Program-made: the position numbers and the translations under genes
Notes under the pieces: model-generated
Database searches by the model: none
What the model saw: only the letters and a program-made list of their open reading frames with translations
Told to the model about the DNA's origin: nothing
DNA from: Chelydra serpentina
Lineage: Eukaryota; Chordata; Testudines; Chelydridae
Length of the DNA stretch: 64,000 bases
Reading direction: 5' to 3'
NCBI GenBank assembly: GCA_037349315.1
Contig: JBAIAC010000014.1
Span: 27,567,001-27,631,000 of the forward strand
Shown here: positions 33,390 to 44,571 of the stretch, piece after piece
Position numbering within the stretch: position 1 is the first letter of the stretch
Layout: every line of letters begins with the position of its first letter

Positions 33390-35280
33390 CAAACCAGACT
33401 TTAGAGACGTGTTCTGTGTCACCACATGGAACATATTAACCTTGAATGGCATTGGGTACATGACAGTTCATCAAAGAATTTATCTGTTAAAAGATTGTAA
33501 TTGTCAGCATCAAAGAGCCCTGTCTACCAGAAAGCAATCAAGTTACTGTAGAAGGAACAACCATCGTCCATGCTGGTTGTCCACACCCAGCTCAAGGTAT
33601 GGCACTTATTAGCAGCAGCTAGTATAGACTTTTAACCACATGGAACCCCATCTCTCCAGGCTTACTCTATGTTTGGTTCCAACATCTTTGTGGACACTTA
33701 CCTATCATTGTGGCCTATGAGCTAACAGGAAATGCATCATCTGTGGAAAAGGACACATTCTACCACCAGCTAGCAGCAAATATCCAGTTAATTCCACCAC
33801 ATGATAGACTACTAGTGCATAGAGAATATAATGCCATGAGTGGCTGTGATTGAGCTGGGAAAGTATGAAATGCCTTCCAAAAGTTACGGAATGGACCATG
33901 CTGCTTGACCTGATGGCATTCCACTCCAACTGCTCAGAGATGCCTTGGAACTAGTGAGCATCAGCCTGCATCAACTGTTCTTAGAAGTGTGGCCACAATG
34001 CAAAGTAACAGCAGAATGTAAAGATGGCATCATAGTGCCCTTGTACAAAGGCAAAGGATCTCACTCTGAGTGTGGCAACTGCAGGCCAATCTCATTGTTA
34101 CTGGTCTCTGGAAAGGTCTTTTATCATGTTCCACTTGGTAGGGTGCAGCCACTCTTTAACAGACATTGTCCACAACAATCAGGGTTCATTGCTGGGTGGT
34201 TAGTAATGGATGCTGTCCTTACCCTCTGGCTTCTGGCTGAGCATCACCAAAAATTTAAACACCCACTTGATACGCTATACATCTACATCAAATTGACTTT
34301 TGATTTGGTTGACAAGTCACCACATTTCTATACAATCTCAGCTGTGTGGCAGGAATGCATCCTCACCCTGACTATTCTGTCATGCTATTGACAGGATACT
34401 TGGACTTGCTGCACCACACATTGGAATCAAGATTGGTCAAGAAGTGTTCTCAGACCAAGCCTATGCCGACAATGCTTCCCTGCTTGTGGAAAAGTCAGAA
34501 TTTCAGCACTGTCCTCCAAGATGCTGCCTGCATTGTGGGGTTGAATGTTTCATGGTGGAATACCAAGGTACAGAACCTTGCAGGTGGGCCACCAGAATCC
34601 CTGGTGGAAGTGGGGTTGAGTACCATGGGTAGTGCTGACAAGTTCATTTACCTAGGCTGCAAGAAGTGTTTAAAGGGTCACAGCAAACTAGACATTCATT
34701 GATTAACAGGTCTCACTGCTTCCTGCATGAAGTCGATGCTTATGGAAGCAAAAACGTCTGTGCTGAGACAAAGTTTGGGATCTATCAAACCTGTGTACTA
34801 CCCTTATTGCTATAAAGGTCAGAAACCTGGACCCTCTTACAAGCAAACTTGGAGCAGTTAGAGACATATTCCATATTCACTGTCAGTGCCAAATCCTGAG
34901 CATAAAATGTTTTGACTTTGCAAAATGTCATAATCCTCACATTTCCTCTGACCTTCATTTAGGTCTATTCTTCATTCTTCATTCTATTCAAAAGTGTTAC
35001 TGCACACTGTTCTGCCATGTCACCAGGATGGACAAAAACACCCCGGCCCACCACGCTCTCAAACTTCCGATTGATGCACACCCCGACTCTACTTGATGCC
35101 TATTGCGGGGGTGCCCTAGTGATTCCTGGATACACAGGATTGAGCCAGATCTGCAAACTTCACTACACAATGCCTGGTGCCGCCATCAACCATGGTCACT
35201 CTGGCTGGTGCAATGGTTCTCAGTAGACTATGCATGTTGACGCAACCTTCATGTTATTAAAGTAAAAAAGAAATTAATAA
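33390..35280 (+). mobile_element. Plus-strand non-LTR retrotransposon relic (RTE-like or related clade)
   Basis: Broken translation on the plus strand shows an endonuclease start FCVTTWNILTLN (33408-33445). The RT N-terminus reads CKDGIIVPLYKGKGSHSECG, then NCRPISLLLVSGKVF and PQQSGFIAGW (34015-34190). C-terminal pieces include CHVTRMDKNTPAHHALKLP (about 35010-35060) and WIHRIEPDLQTSLHNAW (about 35130-35180). The GIIVPLYKGKG / GKVF / QQSGF order and the HxxRxDxxxPAHxAL tail belong to a non-CR1 LINE group that I recall as RTE-like, but the clade is uncertain. Many stops and deletions. Ends near TATTAAAGTAAAAAAG. Confidence 0.7.
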
Positions 35281-35999
35281 TCTGAAAACCAATTGAGGTG
35301 ATATGTACACATTGTCTGTTGAAAAACAGTGACAGCTGTGCTGTGTTCACATTTCAGTGAAGATTTCATAGTAAAAAAGTTGTTTCTACACTTATTTATA
35401 GCATGTATGTTCTTAACCACCCACTCTTGTATATTTAGACGCCTATAGCTATATTTTCCTGTCCCAAAGGTGGGGGGAAATTCTACCCATCAGAGTTTGT
35501 GTAATCAGATCTGAAGTATTTGTGGTTTTAATTCATATGGTATGTGAAGTTTCTTATGGAATGTTTTAACAGGCTGATTTATCCATTATAATGAATAAGG
35601 GTATTGCTTATCTGTGCAGTAGAGAGAGCTTGTTTGAGAGCTGGTCTGAGATGTGGAATGAACTTCCACAGGAGCTAAGGACCATCACAAACCTCATCAT
35701 CTTCTACTCCAGGTGCATTATCTTTCATGGGCCCACTACAAAGAAATTCAGTCACTCACAAACATGTCCTTTGACCTGTAAAGTGCAGCACAGCTGCTAA
35801 GACAATGGGTCAGTTACTTTTTCACACGTATCCAAACATCACTGTCTTCTTACTCATGGCTTGCTCCTGCTCCCATAGATATCAATGGCAAAATCCTCAT
35901 TAACATCAAGGACAGCGGGATCAAGCCAATCTTTTGAACTTTTAAAAATACCTGGTACCGATTATAATATAAAAATGGATTTAATAACATAAAAGATTA

Positions 36000-36104
<105 letters not shown>

Positions 36105-36599
36105 TTAACTGTGTTTACTAGCACATAAAAGCATGGAAAAGATTCACATCTAGAGTCTATACTAAGAATATTATTTATGTCAATCATTTACAAAGAAATT
36201 TGACATAGTTCAGTACTCAGCTTCTGATATATTGCCTTCTGATGTCCACTATCTTCTAACAGGGTCAAAACACACATAGAAATTATTTGTGGTTATTAAA
36301 AAAAACTACTTATCAGTATAAGTGTATTATTGAGGCAAAAGGAACAGTAATTTGCAGCTTGTGGATACAAACACCTTGCTGGAGATTGTGGATAGAGAAA
36401 TCTTTGTAAATTATACATTTCGGGCAATGTAATCTCAGGTACTTGTTTGCCCTTTCTGGAAAATAAATTACACTTAGAATATCCTTTGAGTAACAGTATC
36501 ATGTTCACATCATAACCTAAGGTTAAAGTAAGTAGTAATGAAGGCAGTACAGGAGTTGCCTCATCTAGTTCTTATGTGATTGCGAAGACTTTTATAGTC

Positions 36600-36715
36600 T
36601 TAGACCTGGTCTACATTTAAAACTTAGGTCAACATGGCGACACCATTCTATGGCAGTACAGATAAAGTGCCATAGCTATGCTGCTATAGTACCTGTAGTG
36701 AAGATATGGTCTAAG
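36600..36715. mobile_element. Short MITE-like element
   Basis: Termini TTAGACCTGGTCTACATTT and the reverse complement of TAGTGAAGATATGGTCTAA are inverted. The TAGACC(T)GGTCTACA terminus is related to that of 37164-37410 and 40637-40941. Target duplication not resolved. Confidence 0.55.
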
Positions 36716-37163
36716 TCAGGTTCACGCAGAAAGATTGGAGGATTTGTGTAAGCCACCACCAAAGAGATTCCATTAGTAATATAGGTTTTTAAAAAATCTG
36801 AATGAACACAGTTTTATAACCTCAGTAAAAATTGCTGTATTCTCTTAATAGCCAACACAGCACACCCTTATTTATCTCAAACAGTCGTGCCACAATATCT
36901 ATTAAATACATTGAAAATTCCTTTGATTATCCCCCCCCCCCCCCCAAATCAATTAAACTCATTCAATATCCCTGTGATATCCGGGATAATCAAGAATGTC
37001 CATTGTAAATTGGAACTGAACAATCAGAGTTGTGTGAAAAAGAAAAATCACACTATTCCTATTGAAATAAAGGGGAGAAACCATTTGTTTTAGTTCATCT
37101 GGAAGAAAAGAGGCAGAGAAAGGAAGAAAAATGAGAGAGAACAAATACCTTGTTAAACTCAGG

Positions 37164-37410
37164 GTAGGTCTACATTACAAATTTGCATCGGTGCAGCTGC
37201 ACCGCTGTAGCACGTATGGTGAAGCTGCTCTAAGCTGATGGGAGAGAGCTCTCCTGTCAGCTTAATAACTCCACCTCCGCGAGAGGTTGTAGCGATGGTG
37301 CTGTCTACACAGAGAGTCACAGTAGGTATAACTACGTCGCTCAGGGGTGTGAATTTTTCACACCCCTGAGGGTTGTCATTGTACATAAGTAAGTATGCAG
37401 TGTAGACACC
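37164..37410. mobile_element. MITE-like element with internal perfect hairpin
   Basis: Left GTAGGTCTACATTAC and right TGCAGTGTAGACACC are inverted termini. At 37340-37370 a perfect 14-bp stem (CTCAGGGGTGTGAA) with a 3-nt loop occurs. The element has CGC/ACGTCGC-rich interior unlike the AT-rich flank. Confidence 0.6.
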
Positions 37411-38682
37411 AAGCCACAGAGTCATAAGTAGAGCAGTTGGAGAAAAAAAAATCATTTTAAAATAGTTTAAAGAGGAACAAAAACATTTAGCAATTACTCT
37501 TTGAGCAAAAAGGAGTGGTTAAAGGTATCTCTCTCTTATAAGTTCTAAAACTCTGGTGGTTGGACTATCAATTTGATTGCAGCACACATCTTTAAGTGTT
37601 GAAGATATATAGCAAAACTAAATAATCAGTTACCTAACTTGAATTATAAACATAATTTGCAACATCGCTACTGTAGAAACAGCATAACGCCTTAACAATC
37701 ATGTTAGTCACCTAGAATATAGGTTCTAATCCAACTCCAGTTGAAGTCAATGTAAGGATTCCCATTGACTTCAACAAAAGTAGGATCAAGTGCTCGGAGA
37801 GAAATAATTGGAGGAACATCAGGCGACTAATCCGGTACCACTGAAGTCAAAGGGCATTTTGCCAATGACTTCCATGGGAGTAGGATCAAGTTCTAAATGC
37901 CGTAAGTAGTCACATTGTGGGGGTCTGGCAAGGGGACCGCTCAGCCGCAGGAATGCCTGGAGGAATTCTTCCAGACTCAACATTTACATGAGAAACCGAA
38001 AAATATAAGGGCCTGATATTGAAAGGTGGTGAAGACCAAAAACTGAAGGCAATGGGAGATGCAAACACTCAGCGCTTCTCAGAGTCACGCTCTAAACATG
38101 TAGAATTTCAGTATCTCAATTAAATTATGACTGAAGCTTAATGCCATATTAAATGCTTAATGCCATATATTAGGCTGTGATACATAAGAATCTCTTTTTG
38201 AAGGACATTGAAAGACATCTACACATATGTTCATCGATAGGAGCTGATGCAAGGACAGTATACCTGTCCCCTTCAAGTCCTAATGCTTAGAGTGGAGTTC
38301 TGTGTAAGTATGGGCATTTCCACTGTTCAGTAACTTTATAAAATTAAATCATTATCTATTAATAATACACACATCACAGGATTGCATCACAAGATAATTA
38401 GCCCCTTTTTTATAAAAAAAAAAGAAGTTGGTAAGTGCCAGTTCAATAAATCTGATGAGACTGTCAATTGAATGGACTTGACTAACCCTAATAGGAATTT
38501 TAACATTTTCCAAAAAACACTTTAGCAATTATGCTATAATAAATATATAGTTTGGTATGTTATAATTATCATGTCTGCTCTTTAAATGGCGGATGACAAC
38601 TTTCATTATTTCCTCATTTCCTTTTAAACCAGAAAACAAAACATTAGGACATTTTCAGATACTGCTTCTCCCCACCACTTAT

Positions 38683-38809
38683 GGGTCAGATTTTGCCATC
38701 CTTATCAGACTGAGTAAAACTTTATTCTGTGAGCATTATTTATTTCAGTGGAAATGCTTGTAAAATAAGATACTATTCATCATGAGTAAGAAAGGCAGAA
38801 TCTGGCACC
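38683..38809. mobile_element. Palindromic MITE-like repeat
   Basis: GGGTCAGATTTTGCCATCCT at the left and GAGTAAGAAAGGCAGAATCTGGCACC at the right are imperfect inverted repeats, with AGTAAAACTTTATTC matching inverted sequence toward the centre. No coding. Confidence 0.55.
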
Positions 38810-38937
38810 AGTGTAATACAGACTCACAAATCCAAGAAATACAATCAAAGAGCTACAGTCAAATTTAAATCAAGCAACTGTCTATTTTGAAATTGATGGT
38901 AAGTCAGGGACTGAGGATAAATAATTCAAAATTATCT

Positions 38938-40292
38938 TAGCAGCCTATGTCCAATTGAAGGAGACCTGAGAATCACTGTAGACAGCTTGATGAAAAGGGA
39001 GGATAGTACAAAGTTCTCCCTTTATACTTGGGGATGAGGAAATACCTTCAATAAATCCCTCTTCCCTTTTCCTGTGAGGGGACCTCTTCTATGGAGCCAA
39101 GAGGGACTGAACCTTCTGGTGTAGAGTGCTCTCATGAGATGGGTCCCTGAATAGGGATGGAGAGAGTTGGTGGGTAGGAGGGCAGGAGTGGAAGTCAAGT
39201 GTGTAGCCCATCTCTACAATGTCCAATACCTACTGGTCTGAGGTGACCAGAAATGGCAGAAATGAGACAGATGTATGCCATACAGAGGAGATGATCAGGG
39301 CTGGGTAGCAAGTGGCTTGCTGTCTTTGGAAGTGGAATCAAATCTGCTGCCTGGTTGCAGAGAATGAGGGACAGTGGGATGTAGTGGCCACTCCTGAGGG
39401 CCTTCTCTCTGAAGCCTTCTGCCCCTTTCTGGCATACTAGTGTGGTCTATATTGTGGTCTATAGTAGAGGGCCTGTTTACATACGGAGATCTGACGTGCT
39501 GTCTGGGGTGATGTCAGGGGTGCAGACCCCCAAGGACTTGAGTGTGACCTTACAGTCCTTCAGTGATTTCATGGCCTCATCCATCTTATCATGAAACAAA
39601 GAGCAACCTTCAAAGTGCAGGTCCTCGACTCGTCAGCAGATCCTGGATGCAATGTGCATAGCACCTAAGGCCACCTGTAGGACTGTTTTAGAGACTAGTT
39701 TCCCTTTGAACACCAAAGTCCAGAACTCACCCTTGAATTCTCATGGGAAATGCTATCTACAAAGCACCTCACAGCACTCCGTATTTTGCCAGGATGGCCT
39801 GGTTGTTGAATATCCCCATTTGGAGGCTTGAGCTGGGAACATGATTTCCATGCCCTTCTGCTCCTCATCCCTTGTCATTGATTTCTGCTGGCCCTGATGT
39901 GTTTTCACTTGCCGCTGTCACAACTAATTAATCCAGTACTGGGTGTGAGAAAAAGTGCTCGTAGCCCATAGTTCATATCTGGTACCATCTGTTGGACTGC
40001 TTTGAAAATGGAGCTACCGATACAGAATTTGCCATAAGACCTTCACTGACTCCAGCAGTCTCTCATTAATGCTTATCACTATGCAACCTGGTACCAATTA
40101 GTGCAATATATCAAGCAGCATATGAGGCACTTTCCTGCACCTTTTTTATAGGGATTTCTAAATTTGCCACTACTGACAATATACGTCCTGGAAGACCATA
40201 TTGGTCCTCCAGTACAGCTGATGCTTAGTTCAGCAACAGGACTTCATCTGACAAAGACAAGGAAGTTTTGGCTGGTACCTGCTGAGAGACCT
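38938..40292 (-). mobile_element. DIRS-like retroelement relic, gag-like ORF to start of RT region
   Basis: The reverse strand reads in order, across several frames: IPIKKVQESASYAA (about 40140-40180), EHFFSHP and LVVTAASE (about 39905-39960), NNQAILAKY (about 39780-39810), VEDLHFEGCSLFHDKMDEAM (about 39580-39640), and SLKDCKVTLKSLGVCTP (about 39530-39580). Further toward low coordinates come RT-leader-like pieces (39040-39130) ending near FPHPQV. This block order is one I recall from turtle DIRS-type tyrosine-recombinase retrotransposons. Stops throughout, no recombinase seen. Family assignment from recall; a Gypsy-like origin is the alternative. Confidence 0.55.
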
Positions 40293-40298
40293 CTGACT

Positions 40299-40436
40299 CA
40301 TAGAATCATAGACTATCAGGGTTGGAAGGGACCTTAGGAGGTCATCTAGTCCAACCCCCTGCTCAAAGCAGGGCCAATCCCCAATTTTTGCCCCAGATCC
40401 CTAAATGACCCCCTCAAGGATTGAACTCACAACCCA
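40299..40436 (-). mobile_element. CR1 LINE 3' terminal fragment
   Basis: CATAGAATCATAGACTATCA tail followed by GGGTTGGAAGGGACCTTAGG and GGTCATCTAGTCCAACCCCC, the standard CR1 3' UTR end on the reverse strand. Only about 138 bp, immediately adjacent to the DIRS-like relic. Confidence 0.92.
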
Positions 40437-40625
40437 TGAGTCCGATCCAGTATAAAATTCCTATGTTCCAATGAAAGTCAATGGGGACTCAAGATTCAAA
40501 ATGCCTAAATCACTTTTGAAATTAGGATTTAGGTGCTTTTGAAACTCCTACGCTAAGTCTCACAGACTTGCAACAGGACTTAGGCTCCTATATTAATTAG
40601 GTGCTCTTGAAAATGTTACCCTTTG
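40437..40625. repeat. TTAGGC-type palindromic repeat fragment
   Basis: CACTTTTGAAATTAGGATTT and GACTTAGGCTCCTATATTAA motifs with an AAAGTCAATGGGGACTCAAG centre resemble arms of the palindromic elements at 7074-8495 and 12950-13780. Ends not resolved. Confidence 0.45.
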
Positions 40626-40636
40626 GCTCCTACATC

Positions 40637-40941
40637 ACGTAGGACTTGTCTATATATAAAAGTGGCACTGCTTTAACTATACCCTTATAGTTAGAGCAGT
40701 GCAACCCACCTAGTGTGGATGCAATTATATAGGTTTATAAGTGAAAAAATGTTTTATAGTGGTATAGCTATTTTCCATATGGGAATATCATAAGGCCTAA
40801 GCAATATGGGTATAAGGTACCTTTATGCTTCTATAAATGTGTCCATACTAGGTGTTGGACTCGTATTATTTTCTAAAATAAATCACACCCCTAACTGAAA
40901 TAGTTATATTGGAACAAAAACTGTGTGCAGACCAGGCCTTA
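40637..40941. mobile_element. MITE-like element, about 305 bp
   Basis: The left AGGACTTGTCTATATAT and the reverse complement of the right end (AAGGCCTGGTCTGCACAC) are related inverted termini. The interior has paired GTTAGAGCAGTGC / CACTGCTTTAACTA segments. No coding. It stops about 90 bp from the TUSC3 exon at 41032. Confidence 0.6.
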
Positions 40942-41031
40942 GACACTTTTGAAAACTTTAACTTGTGTTTTCTCAAAATGCCTACAATAAGTAAAATACA
41001 GAGATCCTACAAATTATACTAAATAACTTAC

Positions 41032-41106
41032 TTCTCCTTTTTCCAACATCCCCTTTGGAAGTAGCAGCTTCATTCAGAAGAACCATTCCCATGGTGATAG
41101 CAGCAT
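41032..41106 (-). CDS. TUSC3: TUSC3 internal coding exon (75 bp)
   Basis: On the minus strand an acceptor ...CAACTGTATAG precedes 75 bp ending AGGAGAA|GTAAGT, a consensus donor. With phase A|AT at the start and A|TA at the end it translates to [26 protein letters not shown], the segment just before the last membrane helix of TUSC3. [10 protein letters not shown] is part of a membrane helix and [13 protein letters not shown] is the connecting loop. Join to 36001-36091 is in frame. The exon upstream of this one (expected to end ...HIILVL before the split Asn codon) was not found up to 64000, so this intron exceeds 22.8 kb within the window. Confidence 0.95.
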
Positions 41107-42841
41107 CTATACAGTTGTTGTCAAGGAAACAGCAGAAATATGGATGTCTCAGAAATCCATGAGAGTGTATCTGTGAACTAAGGTTTTCATTTTATATAAA
41201 CCAAAAATATCAAAAATGCTCTATTCCATAAATAGACTGTAAATTTATGCAAAACTGTAGGGAGACAAATATTTAGATGTAGTGATAATTTCCATTGTGT
41301 AAGCTGCATTTATTAATCTACTTTGTGTGTTATTAAAGTTAGCAACCTGTACCTTTACATAAAACTCAAAACATTTTAGAACAGAAATAAGATTTGGAAG
41401 ATTTTAAAGGGATCAGGTAGGAGAAACGATGTTTTTGTATTTATGTAAATATTATAAAAAACATAAGCCAAACTATGTGCAATCTAGAAAGCAAAGTAGT
41501 TTTGCCAATGCAGAATGAATACTGGCAGAAAACACATGCAGTGCACATACATAGAATTCTGTTAATTCATTGATTAATTGATGCAAACTGAAGCAGTTGA
41601 CTGCATGCAGCACACCCTTTTCAATGCTTTCAGATGTACAGGATCTCTCTCTATGCTGAAATATTGGTTAATATTTTGTTCAGCTTAGAAAAATCTCAAT
41701 GAAGAAAGTTTTTTGTCACTTGCGTTTTTTACTGTCTAATTACAAGCTTTACAAGTGCAAACAAGTGCATCATGATAATACAATTTAACTAATTTAGCAT
41801 GATCCTCAGCCATCCACATAATTGTTTGAAACTATCAGTGAAAAGGAAGCTACTACTGTACTTAACATCTGTTCTGAACAGGAGGCATGCATGAATGCTA
41901 TATTGAAAAATGGAGTGCATAATGAATCATGGAAGTTGTATTTGTAATCAGCCATTTAAAGAAATAAGAACTTCACTTGTACACTATGTACCTACAGATA
42001 TTTTTTGGCCAATATTATTTTTGATGCAAAAAGCTTTGGTTAACTTACTTCATCTGAGGGCAACAAATGTTCATCTCGTTTTACTGTTTCACAACAGTAT
42101 ATTAGCATGCTACTATCTCCTTTGTGTTTTTATTGCAAAATAAAATGAGACTATTTTAACATCTGTTGCCCACATAGTAGCATAACACGCTTCCATCCAT
42201 CTCCAACTCTCCTCTCCTCTGAGCCCTGGCTTGTCTTGGTGCTCTATAATTGCTTCCACAAGTACCTCTTATTGAAGAGATCACTTCAACAGAGGACTTC
42301 ATAGAATATCAGTGTTTTTCAAGTCTATCTGCTCACTTTTCAAAATAACCTCTTGTGCTGGCACTATGTTCCTGGGAATGGCAGCTAGGAGCTTGTCATC
42401 ACCTCTGAAGTTAGTATACTGATTTGGATAGCAAAAAGCATGACTTACGTACATGTGTCTGGAGGGGCAACCCAATGTTAAGACACTTACTTCTCTAATG
42501 AGCGAGAAACAGAATATAAAACCAAAGGTAACTCTCTAATACAGTTTCGAAAAAAACAATTTTATTAGTGTTACTATTCCAGGGTTAGGTGTGGGAGAAG
42601 ATAGACCAACTACAAAATTAAAGAGAGGAGAAATTGCTTCAGACTTATGGGATAAATGTACAGCAGACATTTCAAACATGCCACATCTATGGCATGTCAC
42701 CTGTATCCAGTAACATACCATAAAGAGCTCTAAAAGGCTCCCCGGAGCATCTATCCCTTACTGCAGTGGATCTCAACCAGGAGTATGCGCACCTCTGGGG
42801 GTATGCAGAGGTCTTCCAGGGGGTACTTAACTCATCTAGAT

Positions 42842-42910
42842 CAGTGTTTCTCAACATGGAGGTTGCAGCCCTTAAGGGGTCCTGGGATGAGTTTAGGGGG
42901 ATCGCAAGTG
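42842..42910 (+). mobile_element. Partial hAT (family B) nested in family A
   Basis: Begins CAGTGTTTCTCAACATGGAG and continues GGGGTCCTGGGATGAGTTTA. This is a distinct hAT-type 5' end lying directly after the family A sequence ...CATCTAGAT. No matching right end is seen, so it has lost its 3' half or was cut by the next insertion. Confidence 0.6.
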
Positions 42911-43030
42911 CAGGGCCGACATTACAGGGTAGCAAACAATGCAACTGCCCGCGGCCCCATGCCATGGGGTGCCCAAAAAGCTAAGTTACATGGTTCAGGC
43001 CCGACGCCTGGGGCTCAGGCTTCAGGTAAG
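42911..43030 (+). mobile_element. Partial hAT-like element (CAGGGCCG type) nested in family B
   Basis: Starts CAGGGCCGACATTACAGGG, the same terminus type as the 65-bp element at 2391. GCAACTGCCCGCGGCCCC and GCCCGACGCCTGGGGCTCAG follow. Its right terminus is not recognisable. High GC against an AT-rich host. Confidence 0.55.
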
Positions 43031-44571
43031 GCTCACTAGTGAAAAACAGGCTCAAGTATCACACTGAAATGTAAGCACAATATTTATATTCCAATCAATG
43101 TATTTTATAATAATGTGGTAAAAATGAGAAAGTAAGCAATTTTTCAGTAATAGTGTGCTGTGACACTTCTGTATTTTTATGTCTAATTTTATAAGCAAGT
43201 AGTTTTTAAGGGAGGTGGAACTTGGGGGTATGCAAGACAAATCAGACTCCTGAAAGGGATACTGTAGTCTGGAAAGGTCGAGAACCACTGCCCTATTGAT
43301 TCCATTGAATGCACACTTTGGTATTCTTCATACCTGACCTAAGTTTTATTTCTCAAAAATAAACTATGTCTGAAGTTTGTTACAATACTCGATTTCAAGG
43401 GACTTAAGCACATTCTTAAGTACTTTGCTGAATAAGCATGTGATTGTCTACATGCTTAAAGTTAAGCACATGCTTAAATGTTTTGCAAAATTCCCATTAT
43501 CGACAATGGAAGAAGAGTTAATGGAAGTTGGAATTAAACAATATGATCACTGTAGGAGCCTCCACTGTGTCTGTGACAATAAGCAGAAAGTACTGTAGAA
43601 ATGCAAATAGCATTTGAGGGGGGGGGGGACAAATTCTAACACACCATCAGGACTAATTCATGTCACATTTTATTATGATGACACTATATTGCTATTTGGA
43701 GATACAGTGATGGGATAAAATACTACATCTCACTTAGCTCTCTATTAAGTTTGCTCACATGAAGTGGTCAACTGCTTTCAGAAACAATCAGTAAAGTGGA
43801 ATTAAATTTCTGTAAAGAAAAGAAATAATACTGCCAACACATAATCTCATTATGTAGATAAAAGAATTGTATTAAAGTATTAAAAGCTGCACATATTAAA
43901 TACTGCAAAGTTTTCCAAATTTCAGCTTAACAAGCTTTCCCTAAGGGTGCAGAATCTGGGCTGTTTCACAGTGAACCCTACTCGAATTATTGCTTAGCTT
44001 CTTATCGAATAACCATTACTCTATCTAAATACAAATAGCAAAAATTAAGTTAAACTCATGTCCCAGTTTTGATTGAAGCTGGAAAAAGCAAGGATATTCA
44101 CAGATAAGACTGTTCTGACCTTAACTCACCTCTTTGTGCACAAGAAACGAGCAAAGAACTCAAAGTAGATAGGCTGCAATAGGAGTGTGATAAGTAGCTG
44201 CCATTATTCAGAATTCCTTACTGTTTAATATTAGACAGTGTTATGAGGTTTTCTTCCTATTTTTTATTTTTTAAAAGAACAGAAGTGAAAATGACAAAGA
44301 AAAAGAACATCAAAATAAAAGTCTTCTGATCTAGTCCATGAGTCTGTTGGGCCCAGTCTTCAGCTGCTGAAAGTTTTGGTTTCTTATACTGATATTGAAA
44401 TGGTTCATTGGAAATGATGTAGTCAACTTTTAGCTCTAGTTTTGTGCATGTACTTGCTATTCACTTTCATCCATTTGCTGAGGGTGTGTGCATTAAAAGC
44501 AATATACGCCATACATAGTTTGAAGTTTATTTTCCTCTCCATGACACTTTGGGACTGATCCTGCTTCACTG

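Larger units (their letters stand above)
42764..43290. mobile_element. Non-autonomous hAT (family A), second copy, with nested insertions
   Basis: Termini CAGTGGATCTCAACCAGG and GGTCGAGAACCACTG. Flanking octamers CCTTACTG (42756-42763) and CCCTATTG (43291-43298) match 6 of 8, differing by two transitions. The right part (43060-43290), reversed, matches the copy at 20609-21654. The left part, up to CTCATCTAGAT at about 42840, also matches. Sequence 42842-43030 is foreign to the family and contains two further hAT-type starts. Confidence 0.82.
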
